From Cytophagales bacterium (GTDB taxonomy: Bacteria; Bacteroidota; Bacteroidia; Cytophagales; Spirosomataceae), in contig JANSYO010000011.1 in the NCBI GenBank assembly GCA_024742395.1, positions 32,549 through 96,548 of the forward strand: DNA of 64,000 bases. Reading direction: 5' to 3'. A program made the position numbers and the translations under genes. Each line of letters opens with the position of its first letter. The first letter of the stretch is position 1. Positions 34,091-43,267 of this stretch are shown one piece after another. The notes beneath the pieces were generated by a model. The model was not told the origin of the DNA. It made no database searches and was given only the letters and a program-made list of their open reading frames with translations.

Positions 34091-37000
34091 ATGAGCCATC
34101 CAAGAATACTATTAGACACCAAGCCAGAATCTATCAATCATTTAGAGGCGGAATCTAACTATACCATACTGAAACTCAAAAATGGCAAAAAGTTAATTTC
34201 GGGCTATTCGCTCAAAATTTTCAATGAGCTTTTTGACTCCAAAACTTTTGTGCGAGTGAATCGCTCGCATTTAGTAAATCGCAGTTTTATCTCAGGTATC
34301 ATTCAAAAAGAAAACGGACATTATGTAAGACTTCAAAACCAAGAAGAATTACTCATTCCAAGAAGAAAGAAGGATAGGCTACAATGGCTAAGCAGTACAT
34401 TTCAGCAGATTGCTATTTTTCTTTTTTGTGTGATAAGTCTATCCGCCCATGCCCAGGTAGTTAATGATACTTTATACAATATGCAGATTCGTTTTGATAG
34501 AGGATGGGGAGAAGTTTCAAGTGAAAGTGGAAATTCTGAACCCACCATTATTATTCAAATAGCAGAGGATAAGAATGGTAAAGTCACCAGTTTACTAAAC
34601 TACAAGTATGGACAAAGCAATAATGGTGCAGATTGTTTTTATCAAAACGTAAATGGGAATTATTATTGGTCTCCAGAAAATAAAAAAATAGGTTCGTTTA
34701 AAGAATCCTCAGGGGTCTTTGATTGGGACGTGATGTCTTTTGAAAATGACGGGATTGAAGACTTAAGGTGCGTGTATAAAATTGGGGACGATGGATTGGG
34801 CACCAGAAATAGCCTTTGGGATGTTTCTGGTACCACGCCGGCACAGTGGAATTATTTAGAACGAACTATAGGGAGTAGTGGTAAATCAAAATTCAAATTA
34901 AAATATGTTTGGCGGTATTCTGGCGGGCAGAAATTAAGCGAGGCTCTTGATTTTGAAACATTGAGCTCGGGTAGCAAAACACATGAAAACACCAATCGAG
35001 ATGATACAGGTATTGGCTCTGACTTCGGTTACAGAAATTCTTACAGTGATGCACCATTTACCTCAAGTGCAGATGTATCTTACAAATTCACTATAGAAGA
35101 GGCCAAAATAGTTACACTATCCACAAGCTATCCAGAAACTGATTTTGATACCTATCTCCATTTAGTCTTATTTGATGATGCCAGTGGCAATTCATACACC
35201 TATATTGACGGAGATGATAACAGTGGTTCCGGCAGCAAGTCTTATCTACAAAAAGAACTTTGCCCGGGAACCTACGGGGTTATAGTAGAGGGTAAAACCT
35301 CTTCAGCCGATGGTGATTTCAAATTGAGTGTCGAAGTTTCTGACTATGTTCCAAATCCCGGCACTATAAAATTATCTGGTGGTGGAACGGCAACGTCGGT
35401 ATGCCTTAATGGAACCTTACCGGCCATTATAAACGAAAATGCAGGCACCTCCACCTTAAGCGGTGTTACTTATACTTGGGAGAAAAGTACCGATGGAAGC
35501 AACTATTCACCTATTTCTGGCACTGGCTCAGGAAATTCCAGTCTTGGAACACTAGAGGCCAGTACCGTTTATATTCGCAGGAAAACCTCTGATTGTGGTA
35601 GCTCTGCTTATAGTAATGTTATTACTTACAATGCCTATTCATTAACCAATTCAGGCGGCAGTATTTCGGGTGCCAAAACGATTCCTTATCCCCATGAGAT
35701 AGAGAATGGAGAAATCAGCTCCGTTTCCAATGCGTCTTCCTTTCCGAGTGGTACGGTTTCTTGGGAAAAAGCTACACTAAGTGGAAGTGTTTGGAGTAGT
35801 TGGTCTAACGCCAGTCCTAATCCAAGCACACAAGGGTATGATTTACCTACACTTCCTCAGACCACAAAATTCCGCAGGAAAATCACAAACATTTGTGATA
35901 ACACATCTTTCGCTTATTCCAACGAAGTGCCAATCACAGTTATAAATCCCAATGGTATACTAAGTGGAAAAATCAGTAGTCCTTCGGGCTCTGGTGTAAA
36001 TAATGTCACCATGAGAGCCAGAAGAATTACAGCCGTGCCAGGCGGACAAACGAACAAAACCTACATTACCACCACAGGTTCAGATGGCACCTACTCATTT
36101 GATGGCGTTTATTATGGGTCTACAGCCGCAGGTTCTGGTGCAGAGGCTGAATTTTATATCATTCCGGAAAAAGGAGACCATGAATTTAGCCCTGATTCTC
36201 TGCTTCGTCCATTTAAACAAACACTACCAAACCCTCCGGATGCCAATTTTACCGATGAAACTGTTTTCAGCGTGACTGGTACAGTCACGCAGGAGTGTGA
36301 TGATTGTGTGGGTGCTACACAGGGTAATCCTAAAGTTTGTCCAATTGAAAACGTTGAGTTTTTGATTGATGACCAATATTTGGGTAACCAAACCAATAAT
36401 GTAGGTTTTTATGCTCTTTCCATGGATCAGCAAGACACTTATGCTATTCAACCTAGGTTTGAGACACATCAATTCAATCCTTTCTCAATTGATTTGGATG
36501 TCGGAGAGCTCTTGGAAATATCCAATGTTAATTTTGTAGATACCACTACCCATACAATTTCCGGAATTGTAAAAGCTGATTGTGACCAATATATTGGAAG
36601 AGCTAATTTAAGGTTTAGTCAAGTCTTACCGGATTTTGAAGGCAATCCAGTGGCATCTTGCTTTGTAAAAGAAATTACTACCAATTTAAATTCAGGTTAT
36701 TATTCTATTAGGTTACCTGCCGGAAAATACAAGGTAAGTGTAACCGGTTTCTCAGACATACAGACTGGTTTTAATGCGGATGAAATGAAGAATTTCCTAA
36801 ATGCATTTCATACAGACTCTTTGACAAGAGATATCACCAATGCCGATGCTACCTTAAATCTAATTTTTGAAGAGGCACCACAAATAGCCGTCAGCGGCCT
36901 GGATGGTCCATGTTCGGGGACTGCCCTAACAGGCTCTATGGATTTGTCTGATAATCCGATTTTTGCTCAAAATGTAGAGAGACCTTTCACCGTTCATGTA

Positions 37001-40000
37001 TTTCAAGGAGATCCTTCAAAGGGCTGCTATGCCAAAGATGATACACTAAAAATAAGCACTAACGTTCATGCAGATGATGTTAATGAGTTATTTGAATATG
37101 AAACTATAAATGGTCAAAAAGGGATATCCTTAGAAGGAGGACTCCCTAATATTATTTCTCCTTTTGAGAAGGTTCTGAGTATTGACTTTACTGATATATG
37201 GGGAAGAGAGGCTTCAGGCTTAAACCTAACCCCCATTGTAACCGGGATAAAAACCGACCCGGGAAGTTTTGCAACCGTCTCACCAGAAGTACCATTTCTT
37301 ATATTGAGAGACCCACCAGGAGACGCCAGTTTTAGTTTTTGGGAAGCTAATAATACTGTTGAAATGGCGAATCGTTTTTATAGTGCGGCTAGTGCAGGAG
37401 CCTCCGTTTGGGCAGAAGTTAAACTAGGAGTAAAGTATGAAGCGGGAATAGGTTTTAGCACCGAAAGTGCATTCTGGGGGAGTATAAAAGGTACTTTGGG
37501 GGTTTCTGCTAATATAGCTACTGCCAAAGAGGCCATTACTACTATTTCTAGTTCTCAATATTACTCCACTTCAAACAATGATAAAGTAGTAGGGAGTACC
37601 GGAGATGTTTACATTGGTGGTGCTATGAATCTTAAATACGCCAGAGCCCATGAGGTGATCTATTCACCTGATACGTGCTCCATTTATCGAAAAAGCAGTT
37701 TGGCCATTGCTAATGATGGTTTTGCTACCACATACATGTATTCTGAGGGACATATAGTGAATACCCTCATTCCTCTTTTAAAAGAGTTCAGAGATAATCC
37801 TGCTAATACTCCGGCCGAGCGTTCTAATTATGCAAATCAAATAAAAGTTTGGGAACAGACGGTGAAGAATAACACCGAGTTAAAGAGGAAGGCTAAGTTT
37901 AGTCATAATATCTCCTTTGACGGTAACACAGGTCCGCAAACCTCTAGCACTACTAGCTCTTCTACGGCGGTATCTACAGTAGAATTTGGTATGGAAATAA
38001 ACACTGAATTAGCACTGGAATTGGGTATGGAAATAGGTGGTTCAGGTGCCAGTGGAGGAGTCATAGTTAATTTTAAAATGGAAACGGGTAGTTCTTCTAC
38101 CATAGCTAATACTAATTCTACCACAACCGGATTTACCATTGATGATGATGACAGTGGCGATTTTTTCAGTATAGATATCAAGAAGGACCCTGTTTATAAT
38201 ACACCAGTTTTTGATTTAGTAGCCGGTACAAGCAGCTGCCCGCATGAGCCAGGAACACAGGCCAGAGATGCCATTCAATTCACCGTTTCAGACCCTATTC
38301 AGTCTGGTATTGCAGAAAATGGTACAGCTATTTATAAGTTAGATTTAGGTAACACTAGCGAAAGTTCAGAGGCCAGGACGTATTACATGAGATATTTGAC
38401 AAATAGCAGCACTGGCGTCACAGTAGATGTAGAAGGAAATGGTGTTGGCCCTTTTGATTATCCTTTGAATCATCTGGAGGAAAAAGAAATTACCGTAGGT
38501 GTTTCAAGGTTCGACCCGAACATCTATTCATTTGAGGGGATGCGTTTTCAGGCTTATGATGCTTGTGGAGCAGGAAACTTTGCAACAATCGACGTATCAA
38601 AAGAACTGGAAATTTCAGCATTTTTTGAGAATGCTTGTAGCCCCATTACTTTGGCTTTGCCTGAGAATGGCTTTGTGGTCAATTCAAACAGTAATAATCT
38701 ATTGGCAATTAAAATGTTAGATTATAATTATAACAATCTTGATAATATTACTTTGGAGTACGCATTAGCAGGTACTTCTAACTGGACAGATGCTTTTACA
38801 CTTTCTAAAGCCCAAATAGAGGATAATTCTTATGGCACCATTGTAAATTTTGACGTAACAAATCTCATTGATGGAGAATATAATTTCAGGCTTAAGCTGA
38901 AATGTGGCCTTCAGACCATCTATTCTAAAAGAGCCACCGGTACCATAGATCGTAAAGGCCCGGAAGCATTTGGCGTACCAGAACCTAAGGATGATCATTT
39001 CGCTTTAGGAGATGAAATCTCCCATTTTTTTACAGAAGATCTGGGTTGCTCTTCAATCAATAATACAAACTGGACGGCCACCAGAATATCAAACAATGAT
39101 CCTGTATCTATGAGCATAGGTTGCTATAAAAACAAGATAATATTAACTCCTCTAGAAGATATTACAGCCTGGCAAGGAGAGGGTATCCAAATAGTATTAA
39201 CTAATATTAGGGATGCCCATGGCAATTTAGCGTCTGGTAATTTCGAATGGGATTTCACTATTGGTGAACCAACTTTGAATCTTGATGCTAATGCTTATTT
39301 TGCCAATGTTTCAGCCATTTCAGGAACCTCCGAAGTGAGTTCAAAAGAGGAACATTCTAACCCTTCCGTTTCTGCTATGGCCACCACCATTTTTGAAGAT
39401 GAGCTGGGATTTCTAAGCTTGAATTTTAGCCTTTCACAACCAGCAGCAGAAGATGTTACAATCAATTTTATACTTTCGGGAAGTGCTACGCCGAATTCAG
39501 ACTATGAAGTGAGTGGCTTTCGCTCTTTTTCAGGAAATGAAGGAGTGGTTACTATTCAAAAAGGTACAACATCCGAGCAGCTGATATTTGACCCTATTGC
39601 TGATACGGAATATGAAGGCGATGAAAAAATTATTTTGTCCATCATAAACGGTGGAGACTATAATATTGGAAACAACAATCAGGTAATACTAAGTATTCTG
39701 AATGATGATTCAGATGACTGTGAAAACGGAGGAGCCCCCTACACTTTAACAAATAATAATCCGACTAATACGGCTGTCTCAGAAGGAACATACCATAGAC
39801 TGTTATTGGAATCAAACGCCTTTGTGCAGGCCCCTACTACCGTAATATTCAAAGGAGAGCGATCTATTACACTAAAACCGGGTTTTGAAACACAGTCTGG
39901 TGCCGCTGTTTTCTTAGCAACTTTAGAAGACTGTCCGGATGTTTCTGTAAGTTCTTTTGCGTCTGAATCAAATGATTATGGTAAGTTTCCAACCTTCGGT

Positions 40001-40306
40001 TCAAATTCAGTTTGGGATATAAATTCAAGCCAAAGTGGACAGAAATCCATTGAACAAAACACTTCTGGTAATAATGAAATACAAATCAGTTTTTATGCAC
40101 CTTTTGAGGAAATGTATGCCATTAGCCTTTATAATTCTACTAATGCTAGTCTAGTAAAGGTAGGTTTCGAAGACATAACTTATCCAAAAGGTGAAAATAG
40201 CTTAACGCTCGATACATCTGAATTACAGGAAGGGAAATACTTTGTAGAAATAAAAAGTAAAAACCAGGTACTTTATCATAAAATAGAAGTTCATGATAAA
40301 AAATGA
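34091..40306 (+). CDS. LytTR domain fused to a giant exported surface protein
   Basis: The first ATG is at 34091; the frame extends only to TTG codons at 34067. The 2071 residues begin with a LytTR domain (1-~95: ESNYTILKLKNGKKL, FVRVNRSHLVNRSFI, PRRKKDR). A signal-peptide-like segment IAIFLFCVISLSAHAQ (107-122) follows with no stop or in-frame start codon between. After it come a PPC-like domain, Ig-like regions, carboxypeptidase-regulatory-like domains, the LILRDPPGD segment (~1072), IDDDDSGDFF (~1350) and SSCPHEPGT (~1382), a Calx-beta domain (~1775-1875), and a C-terminal region with RSITLKPGFETQSGA and a T9SS-tail-like end (LQEGKYFVEIKSKNQVLYHKIEV). In the other cassettes the LytTR and exported parts are separate genes. 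Either a true fusion or a lost stop codon explains this; sequence error seems unlikely but possible. Confidence 0.85.
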   Translation: MSHPRILLDTKPESINHLEAESNYTILKLKNGKKLISGYSLKIFNELFDSKTFVRVNRSHLVNRSFISGIIQKENGHYVRLQNQEELLIPRRKKDRLQWLSSTFQQIAIFLFCVISLSAHAQVVNDTLYNMQIRFDRGWGEVSSESGNSEPTIIIQIAEDKNGKVTSLLNYKYGQSNNGADCFYQNVNGNYYWSPENKKIGSFKESSGVFDWDVMSFENDGIEDLRCVYKIGDDGLGTRNSLWDVSGTTPAQWNYLERTIGSSGKSKFKLKYVWRYSGGQKLSEALDFETLSSGSKTHENTNRDDTGIGSDFGYRNSYSDAPFTSSADVSYKFTIEEAKIVTLSTSYPETDFDTYLHLVLFDDASGNSYTYIDGDDNSGSGSKSYLQKELCPGTYGVIVEGKTSSADGDFKLSVEVSDYVPNPGTIKLSGGGTATSVCLNGTLPAIINENAGTSTLSGVTYTWEKSTDGSNYSPISGTGSGNSSLGTLEASTVYIRRKTSDCGSSAYSNVITYNAYSLTNSGGSISGAKTIPYPHEIENGEISSVSNASSFPSGTVSWEKATLSGSVWSSWSNASPNPSTQGYDLPTLPQTTKFRRKITNICDNTSFAYSNEVPITVINPNGILSGKISSPSGSGVNNVTMRARRITAVPGGQTNKTYITTTGSDGTYSFDGVYYGSTAAGSGAEAEFYIIPEKGDHEFSPDSLLRPFKQTLPNPPDANFTDETVFSVTGTVTQECDDCVGATQGNPKVCPIENVEFLIDDQYLGNQTNNVGFYALSMDQQDTYAIQPRFETHQFNPFSIDLDVGELLEISNVNFVDTTTHTISGIVKADCDQYIGRANLRFSQVLPDFEGNPVASCFVKEITTNLNSGYYSIRLPAGKYKVSVTGFSDIQTGFNADEMKNFLNAFHTDSLTRDITNADATLNLIFEEAPQIAVSGLDGPCSGTALTGSMDLSDNPIFAQNVERPFTVHVFQGDPSKGCYAKDDTLKISTNVHADDVNELFEYETINGQKGISLEGGLPNIISPFEKVLSIDFTDIWGREASGLNLTPIVTGIKTDPGSFATVSPEVPFLILRDPPGDASFSFWEANNTVEMANRFYSAASAGASVWAEVKLGVKYEAGIGFSTESAFWGSIKGTLGVSANIATAKEAITTISSSQYYSTSNNDKVVGSTGDVYIGGAMNLKYARAHEVIYSPDTCSIYRKSSLAIANDGFATTYMYSEGHIVNTLIPLLKEFRDNPANTPAERSNYANQIKVWEQTVKNNTELKRKAKFSHNISFDGNTGPQTSSTTSSSTAVSTVEFGMEINTELALELGMEIGGSGASGGVIVNFKMETGSSSTIANTNSTTTGFTIDDDDSGDFFSIDIKKDPVYNTPVFDLVAGTSSCPHEPGTQARDAIQFTVSDPIQSGIAENGTAIYKLDLGNTSESSEARTYYMRYLTNSSTGVTVDVEGNGVGPFDYPLNHLEEKEITVGVSRFDPNIYSFEGMRFQAYDACGAGNFATIDVSKELEISAFFENACSPITLALPENGFVVNSNSNNLLAIKMLDYNYNNLDNITLEYALAGTSNWTDAFTLSKAQIEDNSYGTIVNFDVTNLIDGEYNFRLKLKCGLQTIYSKRATGTIDRKGPEAFGVPEPKDDHFALGDEISHFFTEDLGCSSINNTNWTATRISNNDPVSMSIGCYKNKIILTPLEDITAWQGEGIQIVLTNIRDAHGNLASGNFEWDFTIGEPTLNLDANAYFANVSAISGTSEVSSKEEHSNPSVSAMATTIFEDELGFLSLNFSLSQPAAEDVTINFILSGSATPNSDYEVSGFRSFSGNEGVVTIQKGTTSEQLIFDPIADTEYEGDEKIILSIINGGDYNIGNNNQVILSILNDDSDDCENGGAPYTLTNNNPTNTAVSEGTYHRLLLESNAFVQAPTTVIFKGERSITLKPGFETQSGAAVFLATLEDCPDVSVSSFASESNDYGKFPTFGSNSVWDINSSQSGQKSIEQNTSGNNEIQISFYAPFEEMYAISLYNSTNASLVKVGFEDITYPKGENSLTLDTSELQEGKYFVEIKSKNQVLYHKIEVHDKK

Positions 40307-40499
40307 CAGGAATACTCAGGGTAATTCAAATGATAAACTAGAAGAGATTATTAGTATGATCTCATTTAAGAACAATGTTCTTTCGATTGTGAGCAGAGAA
40401 TTAAAAATTTCTAAAAATGAGTTAACCGAAATTTTAGAAGGATTCAGAGAGCAATTGGCCTATTTCAATACCAAGGAAAATTGGAAAGAAAACCAATAA
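40293..40499 (+). CDS. Small hypothetical protein overlapping the fusion gene end
   Basis: The ATG lies in the last codons of the giant gene (14-nt overlap, different frame). The 68-residue product (KLEEIISMISFKNNVLSIVSRELKISKNELTEILEGFREQLAYF) looks helical and natural in composition. I do not recognise it. The overlap suggests translational coupling, and a role with the surface protein is only a guess. Confidence 0.5.
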   Translation: MIKNDRNTQGNSNDKLEEIISMISFKNNVLSIVSRELKISKNELTEILEGFREQLAYFNTKENWKENQ

Positions 40500-40576
40500 T
40501 TCGGTGCCTTAGGTCAAACGGTTATTTTTTCTCACGGAAGTATCATTCGCTTTCATAGATCTTCATTAAAGTCAAA

Positions 40577-40615
40577 GTAAAGGGCTACGGGACGAATCCC
40601 CCGTAGCCGCTTTAC
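40577..40615. terminator. Strong hairpin, possible terminator, no T-tract
   Basis: GTAAAG plus GGCTACGGG pairs with CCCGTAGCC plus CTTTAC with one bulged G and an 8-nt loop. It follows the giant-gene unit, but no T-run comes after, so it may be a terminator of another type or an RNA-stabilising element. Confidence 0.6.
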
Positions 40616-40674
40616 ACAAGTGGCTAATTCCTTACTATTCATCGATGAGAACTTACAATTTAATAAGTATTAAA

Positions 40675-40704
40675 TGTCTACTTTATGTCCACCCCTATAA
40701 TTCT
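40675..40704 (+). promoter_or_regulatory. TGTC direct-repeat element, copy 2
   Basis: TGTCTACTTTATGTCCA followed 7 nt later by AATTCT. It matches copies 1 and 3 in sequence and spacing and lies 67 nt before the likely start of the small gene at 40772. Confidence 0.6.
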
Positions 40705-40771
40705 ATGGCTTCAAAATTATGGCTTAAGTTTGATTATTACTTTAGAAGATAAAGCTCTATGGGAGAAAGAG

Positions 40772-40951
40772 ATGGAGGAAAAACGCAAAAGGCTTAAACA
40801 TAAAATTGATGAAATACAAAAATCAAATAAAGCCAAACAGGCCATTATTCAGGAAATTAAAATTCTGAAAGATGAGATTGAAGAGCATTTTGAGAATACT
40901 CAAAAGAAGATACAAGCTCAAAATTTAAAAAAGGGTACAAAAAAGGTGTAA
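40772..40951 (+). CDS. Small charged coiled-coil protein
   Basis: The open frame begins at an ATG at 40685, but that ATG lies inside the conserved TGTC element, so translation probably starts at the ATG 40772, giving 59 residues. The product is highly charged and helical (EEKRKRLKHKIDEIQKSNKAKQAIIQEIKILKDEIEEHFEN), predicted to be a coiled coil. It ends 15 nt before the TPR/LuxR regulator, so it is likely its operon partner. The regulator also has a coiled coil, so a physical partnership is conceivable but unproven. The longer form (88 residues, from 40685) is the alternative. Confidence 0.5.
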   Translation: MEEKRKRLKHKIDEIQKSNKAKQAIIQEIKILKDEIEEHFENTQKKIQAQNLKKGTKKV

Positions 40952-40966
40952 GTTTAAGAAACCACT

Positions 40967-42631
40967 ATGTCACCTAAATTCAAATACCTGCCATTTATTC
41001 TGATTTGCGTTTATGGTAAAGCGTTATCTCAGAATTACGAAGAGAAACTGGATTCTCTAAAAAGGGTAGTGGCCGTATCTGAAACTAATGATGCCAAAGG
41101 AGAAACGGCCCTGGAAATTATACGACTATACAATAGAACCCATGTAGATTCTACAGCTCTTTATTTGGGTAAAGCCAAAAGGTGGTTAGAAAAAACTAAA
41201 AACACCGAACTTAAGGCACGCTTGTATTTATTTGAAGCCAATCATTTGCAGAATACCGGAAGATTTGAGGCGAGTATTGAAGCTAATCAGAAAGCCATAA
41301 ACCTTTATGATAGTATTAATGACATTCAGGGACTGGCTTCTGCGTATAACTCTCTGGGCCTTTCTTATAAAAAGAATAGCGGTGATAACAACGAAGTAGA
41401 AGCCTTCTCAATTAAAGGTTTAGAATATGAAAAGAAGGCATTGGAGTATTATTTGCAATCTAAGGATTACGACGGTTTGCTTCGTGTATACTCAAATATT
41501 GGTATCATTCACCGCGATCTTAAGCAGTTTAAAGAGGCAGAAGAGGCTTATCTTAAAGGAATTGCTCTAGCCAAAGAAAAAAACTATGATGGATACAGTC
41601 TGGGTATTTTAAAGGCTAATCTCTCACAGATTTATCTCGATTATTATAAAAAACATGAGAGGGCCATTGAGCTTCTAAATGAGGCAATAGTCAACTATAA
41701 AAAAAATGGCGTGCGTACCAGTATGGAACATGCCTACAGAAATATATCCTACAATTACACCGAACTTAAAGAGTACGATAAGGCAATATTCTTTGCAAAT
41801 AAGGCTGTAGAGATAGCCAATGAAGTCAAGGATCCACACCGTCAGGTAAATGCTTATTCCTCATTACACCATGCCCAGAAAATGGCTGGTTTATATAAGG
41901 AGTCGTTAGAAAATCTGGAGCTCCTTAATGATATAGAAGATAGTTTGTACTCTATGGAGAAAACCACCATGGTGGCTGAAATGGATGCCCGTTTTCAAGC
42001 TGTAAAAAAGGATGCTGAGATTCAGGTATTAACCAAAGAAAATGAGCTCAAGAAATGGCGTATTTGGGTTTTATTATTTGGTATAATTTCTTTGGCCGGA
42101 TTGATTTATTCTCTCATGCTAAAAAGGAGAAAGGATAAACTTCTGTTTGAGAAAGAGAAAGCTCTTGAAATAGAAAAACGTGAAAAGGCCGAAATAGAAC
42201 TGGAAGCTAAACGAAAAGAACTAACGGCAAAGGTGCTGCAGCTGGCTCATAAGAATGAGTTTCTTTCAAGTCTGGACGGTGAAATAGCAAACCTGAAAAA
42301 TAATGTAGACTCTTCTGTAAATAAAACCACTAACCGTATCTCAAGAATGATCAAAAGAGATATAGATGGGGATAAACAATGGAAGCAGTTTAGTGAAGAG
42401 TTCAGTAGCTTGCATCAGGGGTTTATTACAGCACTTTCAAAAAAGCATGGTAGTTTCTCAAAAAGTGAAATAAGACTCATTTCGCTGCTTAAGATGAATC
42501 TGAGTTCTAAAGAAATTGCAGATGTACTGGGTATTTCATCAGATGGGGTAAAGAAAGCCAGGTACCGCTTGCGAAAAAAAATGAATATTGAAGAAAGTGA
42601 ACTGCAGAGTTATATTTTAAGCTTCAATTAA
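40967..42631 (+). CDS. Membrane-anchored TPR transcriptional regulator with LuxR-like HTH (paralog)
   Basis: This 554-residue protein has the same architecture as the gene at 32014: signal (LPFILICVYGKALSQ), TPR repeats to about residue 340, a membrane helix (WVLLFGIISLAGLIYSLM), a charged coiled coil, and a LuxR-like HTH at the C-terminus (FSKSEIRLISLLKMNLSSKEIADVLGISSDGVKKARYRLRKKM). HTH and pre-HTH are highly conserved between the two, so they may bind similar sites; TPR regions differ. The TGTC element precedes its operon and also the operons at 34091 and 43448, making it a candidate target. Confidence 0.9.
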   Translation: MSPKFKYLPFILICVYGKALSQNYEEKLDSLKRVVAVSETNDAKGETALEIIRLYNRTHVDSTALYLGKAKRWLEKTKNTELKARLYLFEANHLQNTGRFEASIEANQKAINLYDSINDIQGLASAYNSLGLSYKKNSGDNNEVEAFSIKGLEYEKKALEYYLQSKDYDGLLRVYSNIGIIHRDLKQFKEAEEAYLKGIALAKEKNYDGYSLGILKANLSQIYLDYYKKHERAIELLNEAIVNYKKNGVRTSMEHAYRNISYNYTELKEYDKAIFFANKAVEIANEVKDPHRQVNAYSSLHHAQKMAGLYKESLENLELLNDIEDSLYSMEKTTMVAEMDARFQAVKKDAEIQVLTKENELKKWRIWVLLFGIISLAGLIYSLMLKRRKDKLLFEKEKALEIEKREKAEIELEAKRKELTAKVLQLAHKNEFLSSLDGEIANLKNNVDSSVNKTTNRISRMIKRDIDGDKQWKQFSEEFSSLHQGFITALSKKHGSFSKSEIRLISLLKMNLSSKEIADVLGISSDGVKKARYRLRKKMNIEESELQSYILSFN

Positions 42632-42713
42632 AAGACTATCTGATAAATAGGCTCTTGAATCTTTGTGATGCCAACTCAGTCTGAAGCACTTTTTGTAAAC
42701 TGAATCAAATGTT

Positions 42714-42950
42714 TCAATCTTCTGGTAAAGCATCAAATTCTTTCTTTTTACTCGCAAACCAAGCGGCCATATCTTCAGGTGATTTCATCAGCTCTTGCAT
42801 TTTCTGCATAGCTTTTAAATGAGCCGGATCAGATTTTTTAAACATTTCGGTACCATGTGATTTGCTTTGGCCGGCCATCTCTTCGAAGGTTTCGGCATGA
42901 AAGGCCAGATCACAGGCTCCACCTAATTGTTTACAAGTCATTGTTTTCAT
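42714..42950 (-). CDS. DUF1059-like small protein
   Basis: The 78-residue product MKTMTCKQLGGACD, FHAETFEEMAGQSKSHGTEMF, and DALPED fits DUF1059 proteins, which carry the TCxxLGG-CDxxFH pattern. Function in the family is not established. It stands alone, convergent with the regulator to its left. Confidence 0.8.
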   Translation of the reverse strand: MKTMTCKQLGGACDLAFHAETFEEMAGQSKSHGTEMFKKSDPAHLKAMQKMQELMKSPEDMAAWFASKKKEFDALPED

Positions 42951-43200
42951 ACTTAGATCAAGGTTTGGATGAATAAAAAGTGAATTTAACTTAATAAAAA
43001 GTCAATCGCAAAAGACGTAAATCTTAGTTAAAGCTGTGCATTGTCAAGGCCTGTCATATTTATATGCGATCGCTAAATACCTGAAATTAAAGAGAAGATG
43101 GGTAGGATAGTACAAAAAATAGAGCTTAGAGGTAGAATGATTTTCACCTCAAATTCTCAATGAAACAGCACTGATTGACTGTTCAAAGCCATTTTTCAAT

Positions 43201-43229
43201 TGTCTACTTTTTGTCCCCTCTAAAATTCT
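43201..43229 (+). promoter_or_regulatory. TGTC direct-repeat element, copy 3
   Basis: TGTCTACTTTTTGTCCC followed 6 nt later by AATTCT. It lies upstream of the lipoprotein and giant surface-protein genes at 43448 and 43991, with a small ORF between. The rest of the 42951-43447 spacer shows no other structure. Confidence 0.6.
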
Positions 43230-43267
43230 TTGCTTGGTTTTGACATAGATAACTTCGGAATATAGAA

